From the NCBI GenBank assembly GCA_038373865.1, contig JAXGGA010002847.1:1-64000 (forward strand): a stretch of 64,000 nucleotides of DNA. The letters are read 5' to 3'. A program made the position numbers and the translations under genes. The notes beneath the pieces were generated by a model, which saw nothing but the letters and a program-made list of their open reading frames with translations, did not search any database and was not told the origin of the DNA. The stretch's first letter is position 1; the number at the start of each line of letters is the position of its first letter. This document shows positions 33,773 to 45,600 of the stretch, in pieces. This DNA comes from Uloborus plumipes (Eukaryota; Arthropoda; Arachnida; Araneae; Uloboridae).

Positions 33773-33951
33773 AACACAGAAAAGCTGGTAGCTAAATACA
33801 TAATTTGCAATGAAAAATATATTGCGGTCCTAAATTGAGATAAAAACTATCCTATCATTTAAGTTGGACCAAACTGAAACTGCGTGTAAAATTTGGTTAA
33901 AATCGGCTCAGTAGCTGAGGAGTCCATTGGCCACAAACACAGGGACACGTA

Positions 33952-34005
<54 letters not shown>
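33773..34005 (-). mobile_element. Second Helitron 5' end, adjacent copy, ending in (TA)n
   Basis: Repeats 33462-33657 about 300 bp away (both contain ACAGAAAAGCTGGTAGCTAAA, CAGTAGCTGAGGAGTCC and ACAGGGACACGTAATTTTTA). The terminal ATATAT has expanded to about 50 bp (33957-34005). It is either a tandem Helitron insertion or a duplication of the 5' end. Confidence 0.55.
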
Positions 34006-34009
<4 letters not shown>

Positions 34010-35011
34010 AAAATATATATTAATTCAACCAACGCTTGTATAGTGCGTGCGGTTTATTTATACCTTTTTTACAAATAATATCTTTTGACATTAAACCGTT
34101 TTCAACATGATTATAAAATGATCACCCCCTTCTTCCAAGCTGGAAACTGTTACAATGAAACTTTTAAACTAGTTTTTCAGTAAGATATGACTGAAGTGGG
34201 ACTGAAAGGTACAGGATTTGGAAGTAATGAATACACGTGTAAACCTGTTTTAACTGTGTGAGTAAACACATTGTGATGTGTTTTGGTTGTCTCAAGAGCG
34301 AAAATAATATATCTTAAAGTTGCTTTTAGGCTTTTGTATCTTATTGTTGATCTGAGCCGATGTTTTCTGATTAGATGTAAAAGAAGGTGAAGGCTTTTTT
34401 TAGTTTTACTTGTAAAACAGTTGAGAAAATGTTTTTGTAAGCTCAATTTGTGTCGTATAGAAAAGTTTACCCAACTTTATTCAATTTGGAACACATTTAG
34501 TTAAAAAACGTACATTAATTGAGGCGTATTCAGCATAATTGAAAAAAAATAAAAAGGCACATTCAGCATTTAAGTGTTCAGGGCACTTTTATTACAATCC
34601 AATGACACACGGGATCTATTAGTGCATACGCCCTTTGACGTTAGCTCAAAACTTATTGAAACATAGACACTAAGCAATATTCAAAAAAGTGGCCTTAATT
34701 GATAAGATTATAGATAGAACTAAAAGAAAGATTTTGATCATTCATTTTTCTATCAATTATTTTTCATTGAATATATTTAAACACGTAAAATTTTCATTGT
34801 TAGTAAAAATTATTCAAATTTACCAATAATATTGAGAAACTTAAGTTTGTTAAAATTAATAACAAGTGTAAACAAGTTTTGCTGTTTCATGACATAAATA
34901 CTCTAAATAGAGTTTATTGGTGAAAGGGGGGAGGGTGAAGAGTCATCATCCAGGGCCCGAATGATTGAAAGATCTTTGCGTTTGGTTTGCCATGAATGAG
35001 GTACGTGTTTA
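34010..35011. other. AT-rich flank, including the likely LINE 3' untranslated part
   Basis: No gene seen. The segment just below 35012 (about 34900-35011), read on the minus strand, follows the LINE C-terminus and holds a pyrimidine-rich CTTCACCCTCCCCCC stretch and an AATAAA word (34914-34919), compatible with a LINE 3' untranslated region. The rest is unassigned. Confidence 0.4.
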
Positions 35012-35585
35012 TTAATTAAAAAAAAAGAAACATAAAGTGATCTCGTGATCTTGGTTACATATGTTCGGAATACTCTTGGTTACGTAAAAATTGACAGAGA
35101 TTAAAAGGGATAGTATAATATAGGAACATAAATGGGAACAAGGTGGAAATAAATGTTCAAGCCCTATGATAAGGCGGGGAAAAAGAAGTTCGTTTTTAAA
35201 GAGAACGTTAATGAGGGATAGAGCGTTTCTGTGGGCCTCTTTGTCGACTAATAGAAATCGTTTCCGTTGTACTCTTAAATTACTTGCTAACACTAAATGG
35301 AAATTCATAGTAAATATGCAGTGAAAAAAGAAGTGTTCAAAATCCCCAAATTCGCCACAAATGTAGTTGGGAGAGCTAAGAAGAGTTCGCTTATGGAAGT
35401 AGGAATGAGTAGGCCGATGGTTAGTGATGAATTGGCTTACGGGAGAACTTTGGAGTCTGGACAAAGATACCGTGTTGAAGATTTCATAGGTCCAGCGATC
35501 TTTGGTTGAATGATCCCACTAAGATTGCCAGTCTTTGAGCAGAAAATCATTTAAATCTTTTTTTGAGTTGGCCAATTGGGAATGG
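35012..35585 (-). pseudogene. LINE C-terminal end (post-RNase H zinc-knuckle region)
   Basis: The minus-strand frame reads KKDLNDFLLKDWQS, a stop, WDHSTKDRWTYEIFNTVSL, LQSSPVSQFITNHRPTHSYF, then SSPNYICGEFGDFEHFFFHC. W..W....GRWTY..F and QF.TGH..F..Y...SPNC.CG..GD.EH..F.C is the typical C-terminus of I/R1/Jockey-group LINE ORF2 proteins. The first zinc cysteine has become Tyr or Asn and the Trp-rich segment has a stop. No reverse transcriptase domain is present, so this is a 5'-truncated dead copy. Confidence 0.75.
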
Positions 35586-36291
35586 AGTAATGATGTTAAC
35601 GTCTGAGTTTGCTGTTTCCTTGGCTGGGTCAGAATTGTAAGTAAACTACTATGTTAGGATTGACATTACATGTCGAAACTAAGAACTCGATGGGGTTGCT
35701 CCCAATCTCCACACCATGTCTCCAAAAGTATATAGCACGTAGGGGTAAAAACTGTTACTACAACACCAGAACTCACTTTTCTGCTAACTGCGGCTCTTAT
35801 AAAAATTTTAGTGAGTGCTGATGATCTACATTTCTATAATTTTTATCGTTAATTTCAACATAATTAACTACAATGTCCTTTATTTATTTAAATATTCAAG
35901 AACTGAGCTGCAATTGAAATTTTATTCAATTTTTACTTGTTTTTACGAGGAAGAAATGCTTCTTTACCACTTGAGAACTGAGAAATGCAAAAGTGTTTAT
36001 GCATTTCTAAGCCAGTGTAAACTTCTGCTATTGATCTATATTGCTAACTGGAATCCTATCTCAGGAGTCTAGTTAAACCATTTGAGCCAACATCCAATTA
36101 ATCGGCATGTACGGGGGTCTCAAGGGAGGAATATAGGAAGGGCCCAGCGTGCGTGCCTGCCTGTTCGAATAGTTTAATAACCTCAGCTGTCAGGAGAAAA
36201 AGAACTCTGCATTTAGCCTCGAATCCCAATTATTTTTTTCATTAATACGCTTTTATTAGTTTCACATGTGGGTTCGTTTGTTTGTACGTAT
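35586..36291. other. Unassigned stretch
   Basis: No coding or repeat structure that I can name; the 85-residue frame at 35815-36072 has no recognisable character. Confidence 0.4.
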
Positions 36292-36541
36292 GTCTATAAC
36301 TCTGGATGAAAGATAAAATTCACGTTTTTCACAAATATAAAAGTAATATATTTAATACTATTACTAATACTAAAGGCTAAACTATATTACATGTTGATGT
36401 ATTACAAGTGTTTCAGTTGTCTGTATGTAACTCTGAATAAAAGATAAAATTCACGTTCTTTGCAAATACAAAAGTAATATATTTAATACTATTATCAATA
36501 CTAAAGGCTAAACTATATTGCATGTTGATGCATTATAAGTG
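36292..36541. repeat. Two tandem ~125-bp units
   Basis: The blocks GATAAAATTCACGTT, AAAAGTAATATATTTAATAC and AATACTAAAGGCTAAACTA, then a CATGTTGATG block, occur at about 36312-36400 and again at about 36438-36530, about 127 bp apart and roughly 90% alike by eye. A simple recent tandem duplication; no coding. Confidence 0.7.
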
Positions 36542-36925
36542 CATGTAAACTTAGTGGATATTCAATAAGTTTGAAAATCTCCTTTTTAGTTTGATTAACT
36601 CTAAAAGCGTAGTTTTTTAGTTTTTTAAACTATATTTAGGATTGTTCTCGCTTCAATTTGAGTACTAAGATCCTCCTGCTGTGCATTAAACAGTGTCTGC
36701 AAATATTACGTGGATAAAACAAAGACTTAGTTTTAGATTCTATGCTTAACCCGAGAGAGATCTCTCGGGGCACAGTTGCCCCATTCTTATTTAAACACCT
36801 GTGTCAGGGTCACCTATTTATCTGTAATCAATCACCCTTTCAGTATCCTCCTATCTGGCATTTTCTTAAAGAATTAATGCACTTACTATTTTTCAACCTC
36901 TTCAGTCCTAAGGTACACATATGTG

Positions 36926-37055
36926 CACTGCAAAAAATGAACAGTATAATACTGGCAGCAGAGGTTCCAGTTTAAAACTGAAAAATGCACTGTAATAAAC
37001 GTAAAATATCAATTTTTACAGTTTATTACTATAAAATTAGTTGTATTATGATTTC
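36926..37055. mobile_element. CACTGCAAAAAA MITE, right-truncated copy
   Basis: Starts CACTGCAAAAAATGAACAG, continues with TACTGGCAGCAGAGGTTCC, TTTAAAACTG and TTTACAGTTTATTACT, then breaks off without the right terminus. Same family as 51106-51364, 55282-56168, 61283-61711 and 62452-62562. Confidence 0.65.
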
Positions 37056-39376
37056 TAAAGAATACATAACCATAAAATTATTTTAAAAAAGGTGAAGCCT
37101 GTGCTTTGTGCTTCAGAAAAAAATATTTTTGAAATTTTTAAACCACACCCATTTATTCCATTTTTTAAAATGCAGATATGCACCGTTTATGAGTCGCAAA
37201 ACAGCTGTTATGTGTCGTTTTCATAGAAAATTTGCAGTTTGATTAACTTTTTCGATTTGTAAAATATTCATTGAAAAACGCAGGATTTACACTAAATATG
37301 TGATTTATTTCGCATTTTTAAGTATTACCCTAAAAAGTTCAATTATTGTTTTTAGTCTAAGAAGTATTACAGAATGTTTTTTTTTTTTTGTAAATTACAC
37401 AGAAAATCTTAAATTTTTTATGCTTGAATAACATTGCCCTACTGGGGTTAAACTTGTAAAAATAAAAGTATCGTTTCGATTATACGTTGTTTTTTCCATC
37501 AGTTGAACGACGAATTAACGATGTTTCACTGTATTAAATTTCTAACTTTTTAGTTACAATGATTTTTGAAAAATGCTGCAGAATAAGCTTATTCTAATTC
37601 TTAAATTTTAAATATTATTTTTAGGAAAGAAAAAACAAACAAACAAAAAGGTCCCAAATTTGTTTAAAGGGATTTATTTCGTCCGCATGTATCAGTTTTT
37701 CAATAATTACTCTCGGCATTGCCAAGTCTTTTTAAACGAGAATAGTTGTGAAAGTTTGAATTTTCATTCCATTAGTTTAATTACACTGACAAAAAATGTT
37801 GTTTTTTTAACTGAAAAAAATGGGGAAATTATGTTTACAGTAATTAAAAAGAAAAAGCGAAAAACAATCTAGCAAAAAATATTACTGCACTTGAGGAAAT
37901 GCACTTTTGTTTTTTGAATCAACTAATTACTCTTGATCTTCATTTTATAATTTTTAAAAAATCTGTTTATACCTTACGTTTTCAGTAATCCAGGGAAAAA
38001 AAAATGCCAGAGGAGAGTGATTTAACATTTTTAAAAATGGAAGGAATCTGAAGTGTAAATAAAAAGAATAAGATATGAGGAAAAATTAAAGAAAAAACTA
38101 TACTTAAGCTCATACCTTCATTATTAAAATTGCTTATTTTCAGATTCTTTTCTAAAAGATGAAAATACAACCTTTAACGAGACTGACATTTCAGGAAAAA
38201 TCTCTCATAAAAGGTTTCATAAAAGAAAGGGCTGAAAATTTTAAGAAGCAGTGGATAATTATCCAAACTTTTGAGATACAAAAGAAAGTGCATAATGTCA
38301 ATTTACGCTTGCATGAATTTTAGCAAAAAAAAGTGAATCCTGCTATTAGTTTTGTGCTTTTAATAAACACTTATTTTTCATTTTAACAAGCATTCTGCTA
38401 ACTAGTACAGTAACAAGAAAAAGATAAAGGTTAGTGAAAATGATCCTTTTGGTATGTTTTATTTGAAGTTTTAAACTCTGTTTTCAAAAAGTTGCTTTCA
38501 TTATTTGAAGTATTAAGCCTGTGGTTGGTTATAAAACCTCATCAGTCAAGAAAATGGTAAGGCTTTAGTAAAAAGTATCTTCTGTCTTTAAGATGAAAAA
38601 TAGAAAATATTCAGAATTGTTTAAAATTATTTTAGTTTCATAAAAATATCATTGGCCTTAATTGAAGAGTTAAGATTCTGTTTCAATGAAGAACATTTGT
38701 ATTTACTGCATCCCTTTAATTAGACATTCAAATATTAAGGCGCTGTAGTTTAATATCATTTCAGATAATGTTTAATGTAAAAGAAAAAAAACTAGATTTA
38801 AAAACTTATTTCAGAAAAGATGTTACTTTTAGTTCTACATTTATTTTTTCTTTTCTTAAATTCATACATCTGACGTCTCTATTCTTTTTATACACAGCAA
38901 ATGGTGTGTGATACATTTAAATACATCCTAAGTGTTGATGTGTAAGACTTCTGGATTAACATATACGATGTATTCATTTGGTAGTTTCACGAGACATACA
39001 GACAAAATATTAATGAACAAGGAGTTTATTCTGTCCACCCCATAACATTTTTTGATTCAAAATAATAATAGATAAAATTGTGAAGGTTTCCAGCTTTGTC
39101 TTGTATATGAAATCGGTTTCTGCCAATAAAATGGTTGAAATCTTTGCGAATGCTTTAAATTGGTTCAACCAGACTGATTTCAGATAAACGTCCACTGCGT
39201 TTTAAACTCAAAACTGAATATATTCTTCCTTTCTACCAGAAAAAAATGTCATACTCAGAAAAAAAAAAAAATAGCAGAAGATGATGAAAAAAGACATTCG
39301 GTTAGAAGATTTTAGGTATAGATTGTTCAATAGGTACATTTAGAATGTATTTTTTAAGAATTGATTCTATGGAAAA
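37056..39376. other. Long AT-rich stretch, no gene recognised
   Basis: No coding family seen on either strand. GTTTCACTGTATT at 37523-37535 resembles the terminus of a pogo/Tigger-like element but has no visible partner. Confidence 0.4.
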
Positions 39377-40280
39377 TAGTACAGTCATTTGGTCGAAAAA
39401 AAGGGGGTTACCTGGAAAGTTTTCCGGGAGTTTTGAAAATTGGTAGTATTATAGATTTTGATATGCTCGTTTCGAATTTCCACTTTGCCACCTCGTATCT
39501 TTGCCGCTAGCGCCGCCATATTGAAAAAATGGCGTCTTAAAGAGGTATTTCGAATATATCTCTTCTTTGACTTATTGTACGATAAAAACATTAATGTACA
39601 AAATAAACTAGAGAAAATTTCCTACAGTTTATGTCATTACAACTTTCTCGTAAAATCAATACGTTTCAAAGTACGAGCGTCGCAAAGTTATTATTATCAC
39701 GCGTTATCACACAATAACTCGATTTAGTGCAGTAGAAATAAACTGAAAAGCACCTTGGAGTCGAACAAATTGCAACAGAAACAATTCCTGTTGGAAATGG
39801 TAGGAAATAGGCTCCTAATGAACAAACTAAAAGTATACATCCGTACTAGGGGGACAAATATGTGTTTTGGCCGCCATCTTAAAAAATCATGAAAAAATTT
39901 CAAAAATTCAAAAAAAAAAAAAAAAAAAATATGTGCGGTATCAAATTAAAGGAAGTTTTTAGCTGAAAAGGAATAAAACATGGGATATTTGAAGTGAAGT
40001 GATGATACTAAAAGTATGCACCCGTACTGTGGTGCAAAATGCGTTTTTTTTCGGCCGCCATCTTGAAAAATCCGAAAAAAATCAAAAATTAAAAAATAAT
40101 AATAATGTGTGGTACCAAATTAAAGGAAATTTCATGCTAAAAAGGAATATAATATCTGACATATAGATGGTGAATATACTAAAAATATACACCCGTACTG
40201 TCGTGCAAAATAAGTTTTTTTTTTTGGTCGCCCTCTTGGAAAAGCGTAGATTTTTTTAAAAATAAAACATATCATATGCA
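39377..40280 (+). repeat. Left arm of foldback 3 (three ~175-bp tandem units)
   Basis: Inverted partner of 41735-42610. The outer part runs from TAGTACAGTCATTTGGT through ACCTGGAAAGTTTTCCGGG, a CCACCTCGTATCTTTGCC block and a CGCCGCCATATTG block. The inner part is three tandem units starting near 39832, 40009 and 40184, each with ACCCGTACTGTGGTGCAAAA, a CCGCCATCTTGAAAAA block, a poly-A run and ATCAAATTAAAGGAA. Confidence 0.8.
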
Positions 40281-40560
40281 GTATCAAATAAAAGGAAATT
40301 TCTCATTAGAAAATTATATTCATGGGAGTGTTCGGGCTGCTACCCTGTAGGGCCCCCCAATGAGAACGACGCCTGCGGTGAATAGCCTCAGAATCCATCG
40401 GATACTAAAGGAGTGAGGATGCTCTCCTCCACTGTGCTCTGCACTACTTTGTAACGGCCCCTCGGCCCCTGTTCTCACCTTAGAGAAATGCCCTTAGCAT
40501 AAATAAAGTTTATTGTTGTATCTTCAAAAGTTTACAGTCCACTCTCATTTGAGTCTTGAG
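40281..40560. other. GC-richer insert of unknown origin in the foldback 3 loop
   Basis: Positions 40320-40500 are noticeably GC-rich (GGGCTGCTACCCTGTAGGGC; AACGGCCCCTCGGCCCC) and followed by AATAAAGTTTATTG. That composition and the AATAAA suggest the 3' end of a retroposon or a transcript copy, but I cannot name a family and see no target duplication. Confidence 0.3.
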
Positions 40561-40569
40561 CTCTGACAG

Positions 40570-41405
40570 GGAGTTTTCAAGAAAAGCTATAGGTGAAAAA
40601 TGGTAAAGCAATTAAGCGTGCAACTTGGATTTTGAGCCATTCTAGTTGCAGTGAAATGTTCACTACACTTCCTGACCAGTGCTTCATGCATTGGTAGTGA
40701 ACAGCATACCGATGTGACAGATGTAAGGATGACAAGAGATCTAAAAGACACAAAAAAAAGTAATGCGGTTCTTCGTAGACCACAATCTATTTGCTGTGCT
40801 TTCATTTCGTTGATGGTACATTTTAAACAGTATAACGAATAGCAAAAGCAAAGTTACTGCAGAAAATGCAGATGTCTTTGGAAGAAACATCCAAGATAAA
40901 TTCCCCAGCAAGTGTTTTAAAGAACAAACGTTACTGAAATTAAACCAAGCAGTAATAATGAAAGTACTGACAAAAGGAATTATTATTGCTGGTGAGACTC
41001 CACTACGTAGATCCACGTCTCTTAACACAAAAGATGCTTGCCTGTAATTCTTTAGACAATAGCGCTCAAGAAGCAAGTGCATTTTTCAGTTACGAATTAT
41101 CTGTTCCACCAACTGCCCTATTTGACCGTAGTACTCAGAAAATGAGAAAAACAGATAAATCTTTAGTGGTAAAGTCATTAGATGCCTTGAATGTCAATAC
41201 GATACATTTGTATCAATTTCCTACGTTTTTGATGGAGGTGCATTAGTTCACCTATTACCATGGTCTGTTTCTGCAACATTTAAAGATGGTAGAAGTCAAC
41301 ACGAAGCATATGTTAATAAAATATATGGAAACTGTATGGATAAACTGTTAAAAAAACCGCACAAACTGCAGTTTAAAAAACCGCACAAACACCTGACACA
41401 TTTTG
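40570..41405 (+). pseudogene. Broken uncharacterised protein (LFD..YVFDGGALVH family) in foldback 3 loop
   Basis: Frame 40986-41246 reads HYVDPRLLTQKMLACNSLD, then FFSYELSVPPTALFDRSTQK and LVVKSLDALNVNTIHLYQF. After a one-base slip near 41220 it continues YVFDGGALVHLLPW, ATFKDGRSQHEAYVNKIYGN. The order (DP..LFQR, YEL...P.ALFD, VIDGG.LLH..PW, YV..+YG) matches, from memory, a very common uncharacterised protein of invertebrates with no assigned function. Upstream, RNIQDKFPSKCFKE (about 40878-40920) fits the family's preceding segment in another frame. Truncated at both ends. Confidence 0.6.
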
Positions 41406-41734
41406 GATTTGGATGATGATGCTATTTCATTTTAATGGATATAAATATTTTATTTTATGAAAACTTCTTTAATTACATGATTTTTTCAAATTATAGATTT
41501 TTTTAATCATTTAATTTAACTTTATTAGGAAATGTATTTATTTAACTTCAATAAAGATGGACTTGGAGGCAAATTTATTCACGGTTTTTAAGCCTCTTAA
41601 TAAGTGATGTTTTTGACACAACAAAAGAATTCAGTGTTTTGAGCCCCATTTCGTTATTTTTTTTTAATCAGTCTAAACCAAAATCACTTCTTTTTTTTCA
41701 GTACGAAATTATTTTTCATGCTGTACCAACCACA

Positions 41735-42610
41735 TATGATATGTTTTTAAATCAAATCCACTCTTTTCCAAGATGGCGACTAAAAAAGGATATCTCACTA
41801 GAGTACGGGTGTATACTCTTATACTGCTCACTTCACTTGAAATATCAGATGTTATATTCCTTTTTAGCATGAAATTTCCTTTCATTTGATGTCACACATT
41901 AGTTATTTTTTTTTTTTAATTTTTGATTTTTCTTTCTGATTTTTCAAGATGACCGCCGAAAAAACCACATTTTGCACTACAGTACGGGTACATATTTTTA
42001 GTATCTTTACTTCACTTCGAATATCCCATGTTTTATCCCTTTTCAGCTTAAAATTTCCTTTCATTTGATACCGCACAGTTTTTTTTTTAATTTTTGAAAT
42101 TTTTTCATGATTTTTCAAGATGGCGGCGAAAACACATATTTGTCCCACTAGTACGGATGTACACTTTTAGTATATTCATTAGGAGCCTATTTTCTACCAT
42201 TTCCAACAGGAATTGTTTCTGTTGCAATTTGTTCGACTCCAATGTGCTTTTCAGTTTGTTTCTACTGCACTAAATCGAGTTATTCTGCGATAACGCGTGA
42301 TAATAATAACTTTGCGACGCTCGTGCGTCGAAACGTATTGATTTTACGAGAAAGTTGTAATGACATAAATTGTAGGAAATATTCTCTAGTTTATTTTGTA
42401 CATTAAAGTTTTTATCTTACAATAGGTCAAAAAAGAGATATATTCAAAATACCTCTTTTAGACGCCATTTTTCCAATATGGCGGCGTGAGCAGCAAAGAT
42501 ACGAGGTGGCAAAGTGGAAATTCGAAACGAGCACATCAAAATCTATAAAACTACCAATTTTCAAAACTCCCGGAAAACTTTCCAGGTAAAACTACCAAAT
42601 GACTGGACTA
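41735..42610 (-). repeat. Right arm of foldback 3
   Basis: Reverse complement of 39377-40280, ending ACCAAATGACTGGACTA at 42610. It repeats the three inner units in mirrored order, with AAGATGGCGGC exact at 42117-42127 and variants at about 41775, 41948 and 42474. The open frames at 41903-42148 and 42514-42714 are repeat shadows. Confidence 0.8.
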
Positions 42611-45600
42611 AAACATATGAATCAAAAATAGTTGAAAATTGTGTATCACTATTAAAAAGTTTAGCCCAATTCAATGAAATTCTTCTAATTTATGTAATAG
42701 TTCATGTCACCTAAAAAATGGTTCACTTTTGAAACATTTCGACTGATAAAACTAGAATAAAATTGCAAAACAAAAAATGCAATATTTTCTCCATTGCGAT
42801 GTACTTTCGAGTTAAATATTCATAAAAGTAAAAAAAAAAAGAGTTATATAGCAAACATTGATTTTGTCAGTTAGCATGTATTATTTATGGTTCGTTTTCC
42901 GTTACATCATTAAATAGATGAGTGCAAATTTCAAAGTATTTAAATCTTATTTTACGATTTAAGTATACGCTACAAACAGAATTTATAAATACATATTATG
43001 AAGAACTCGTTACAAAATCAGTATCAAAAACGTTTCGCAAAGGATTCCATTAATGTTTAATGTTTCAATATGAATCCTTCGCGCAATACGAAAATAACAA
43101 GAATATATTTCAAATTTTCAATTCATTAATCTTATATATTTGATCCATGTGTAGAAAAAGATTATAGAGAAGAAAAATAATTCGTAGAAGGACTAAGTAA
43201 CTAAAATATTTGTCTTCAGGAAATCTCATCATTATACATTCATGCATGAAAAAAAGTCATTCAAAAAGAAAAGAGCAAATTCTAGCAAGACGGCAAAATT
43301 TTAATGCAATTAATGCAAACGCTGCCTGCAGGAGAGTTTTTAGAAATTCCTTCATCACATAATTCTCTTTTCAACGCCAAACAGTTCTCAGTGAATTTAT
43401 AGATTCATTGAATTTCTTATTTCCCAACCGATGGAGCGTAAAACCTTGAATTCTTCCCATTTCATTTTTTTTTCGAAAAATAGAACTTGTCTCTTTGAAA
43501 TAAAATGCAAATGGCAGTAGTTCATGTTCGAAGAAGTTGCTGAGTCACTACTGGTACGTATGTGGAAATGAGAAATTCAAGTTTAATGGTGTAGTGTAGG
43601 AAGAAGAAAGGCACGAATTTCTTTTTGTTTGCTAGAGCTTTGGAGAGAGAAAAATATTTAAAATAAGAGAGAGAGAGTGAGATAAAGGTGCATACATTTC
43701 TGATAATTCACACAACCTTTTGCTGTTTTTATATTGCCAAACTTATTTCAATCTTAGCTATATTTTTCAAAATTTCACTACTAGGTCATTGCAATATTTC
43801 TTATTAATTACCATATAGTATTTGTGCATGCGCTAATTTAGAAAAAAAACCCATCATATTATATTTGCAAAACACTATGATGACAGAGCAAAAAATAAAT
43901 AGGAAATGCGTTTAAATAGTTTCATTTAGAAGTATTTAAAATCTTAGAATTCAAGATTTACGACCATTAACATTTTATAATAATTTTGATAATATAAAAC
44001 TCGAAGATATTATTCGGTTTGATGCTCTGCAGTAGGAAATGTAACATCGTTTGAACTCAAAAATTTAAATACATTTCTTACCGTACGTTTCGTTCAAGAT
44101 ATGCAAGAAAATTGACACATCAATGAAGTGTACTCGGAAGTAAAGCAAGTTTGGAAAAGCAATTAACCAATACATGATCCAATGTTTGAACGAAACTTTT
44201 TGAGGTTGCCAGAGATCTTTTCCTTGGCATGATAAATTATAAGCAAACAAATGTTTGAAGAGAAGTTATAGAATTTTAGCTTGTTCGAGATGAAAATAAA
44301 CTTTTTAGCCTTCTGAAAGTAAGAAAAAATTAGTGGAACAATATTTACAATCAAGAAAAACAACTAAATTTAAGTCGGTTACTTCACTGGAGAAGGAACT
44401 TGTTCTAACAAAACTTAATGCGACAGTTCTAACAGCAATTTGCATTTGTTCTACTGGGAAAATGGAAACATAAAGAAAAATTTTTCAAATACAGTGCAGC
44501 ACCGCTTATACGTTTTTCTTTCAAACAGCCCATTCAAAAACGTATAAACGGTGCTTCAGTATGTTAAGTCGTAAGCACTCACTATCACTCAACTTTTAAA
44601 GACTTTTAGAAGCATCAACCAGAATGAAATTGGATAAAGTATCTCTTATGTTTAAGGAATGCTATGTTAAATTTATCTCGTGGGGAAGGCTACCTCTAAG
44701 GGGAAGGCTACCCCTAACCACACCATAAACTCTGCCAAGTTAGTTTTGCTCCACCTGTAAGTTGAAATGACTTATTTATATTGATGGCTTAAACTATTTA
44801 CAGATGAAATAAGCCTATGAAAACAGAAACTTAGGCCTTAAAACTACATACCAAGAGCAACAGGTCGAAACTATCGGCAAATGAAGCAGATTTAGCTAAG
44901 CTGCTGAAAAACAAAGCATGTTATAAGTTGAATTGCATTTCCTGTTACTCGACGTGATCTCGATACAGGAATGGAAAACGAATGATATTGAAACCAAATG
45001 CAAATTAATGCTGGAAATACTTCAAAAAAATTATTTAGCTCCAATTCGTACCAATTTATATATCTTTTTGCTTACTATATAGAGGGCCCAATGTAGTTTT
45101 CTGATGTCATATTATACAAAATTTTTCTGATGCAAGGATGTCACATTTTCTCCCGGACTTTAGAATGTGATTTTGGTACTTTTTACTTTTAATATGTAAT
45201 ATCCGAACAAATTTCAGTAGTTTAAAGCTTTGAAAACTTGAAATATTTAGAAATTTGACATTTTCATTTATTATTTGAAAATTAAATAAATCATAAACGT
45301 CCTCCAGCTAGGTAACAACGTTGCTTTTTTGTTTCAGTACGAATTAAGGTAAGTGGGGCAAGAAAAAATACATTTGTTCCTTTTCTTAAAATATTAACAT
45401 TGAAAAAAAAGGAAAAGGACAGAAAAAGAAAAAAAAAAACAATTTGTCAATGAAACAGTTTATCAGGAATTTAATCGGAAAGAATTTTTCAAAAGACTAA
45501 CAAATGAAATATTTTTGTCTGGGAGATTTTTTTCTATACAAACAGAATAAAATTGAAGCGACAAATACATTGTAACGTATTTCTTGAGAAAAAAATCTAA

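Noticed and set aside
35297..35509. Plus-strand 70-residue ORF
   Set aside because: Antisense of the LINE C-terminal region.
40741..41082. 113-residue minus-strand ORF in the foldback 3 loop
   Set aside because: The plus strand here carries the recognisable LFD..YVFDGG family segments; the minus frame is a hydrophobic shadow.
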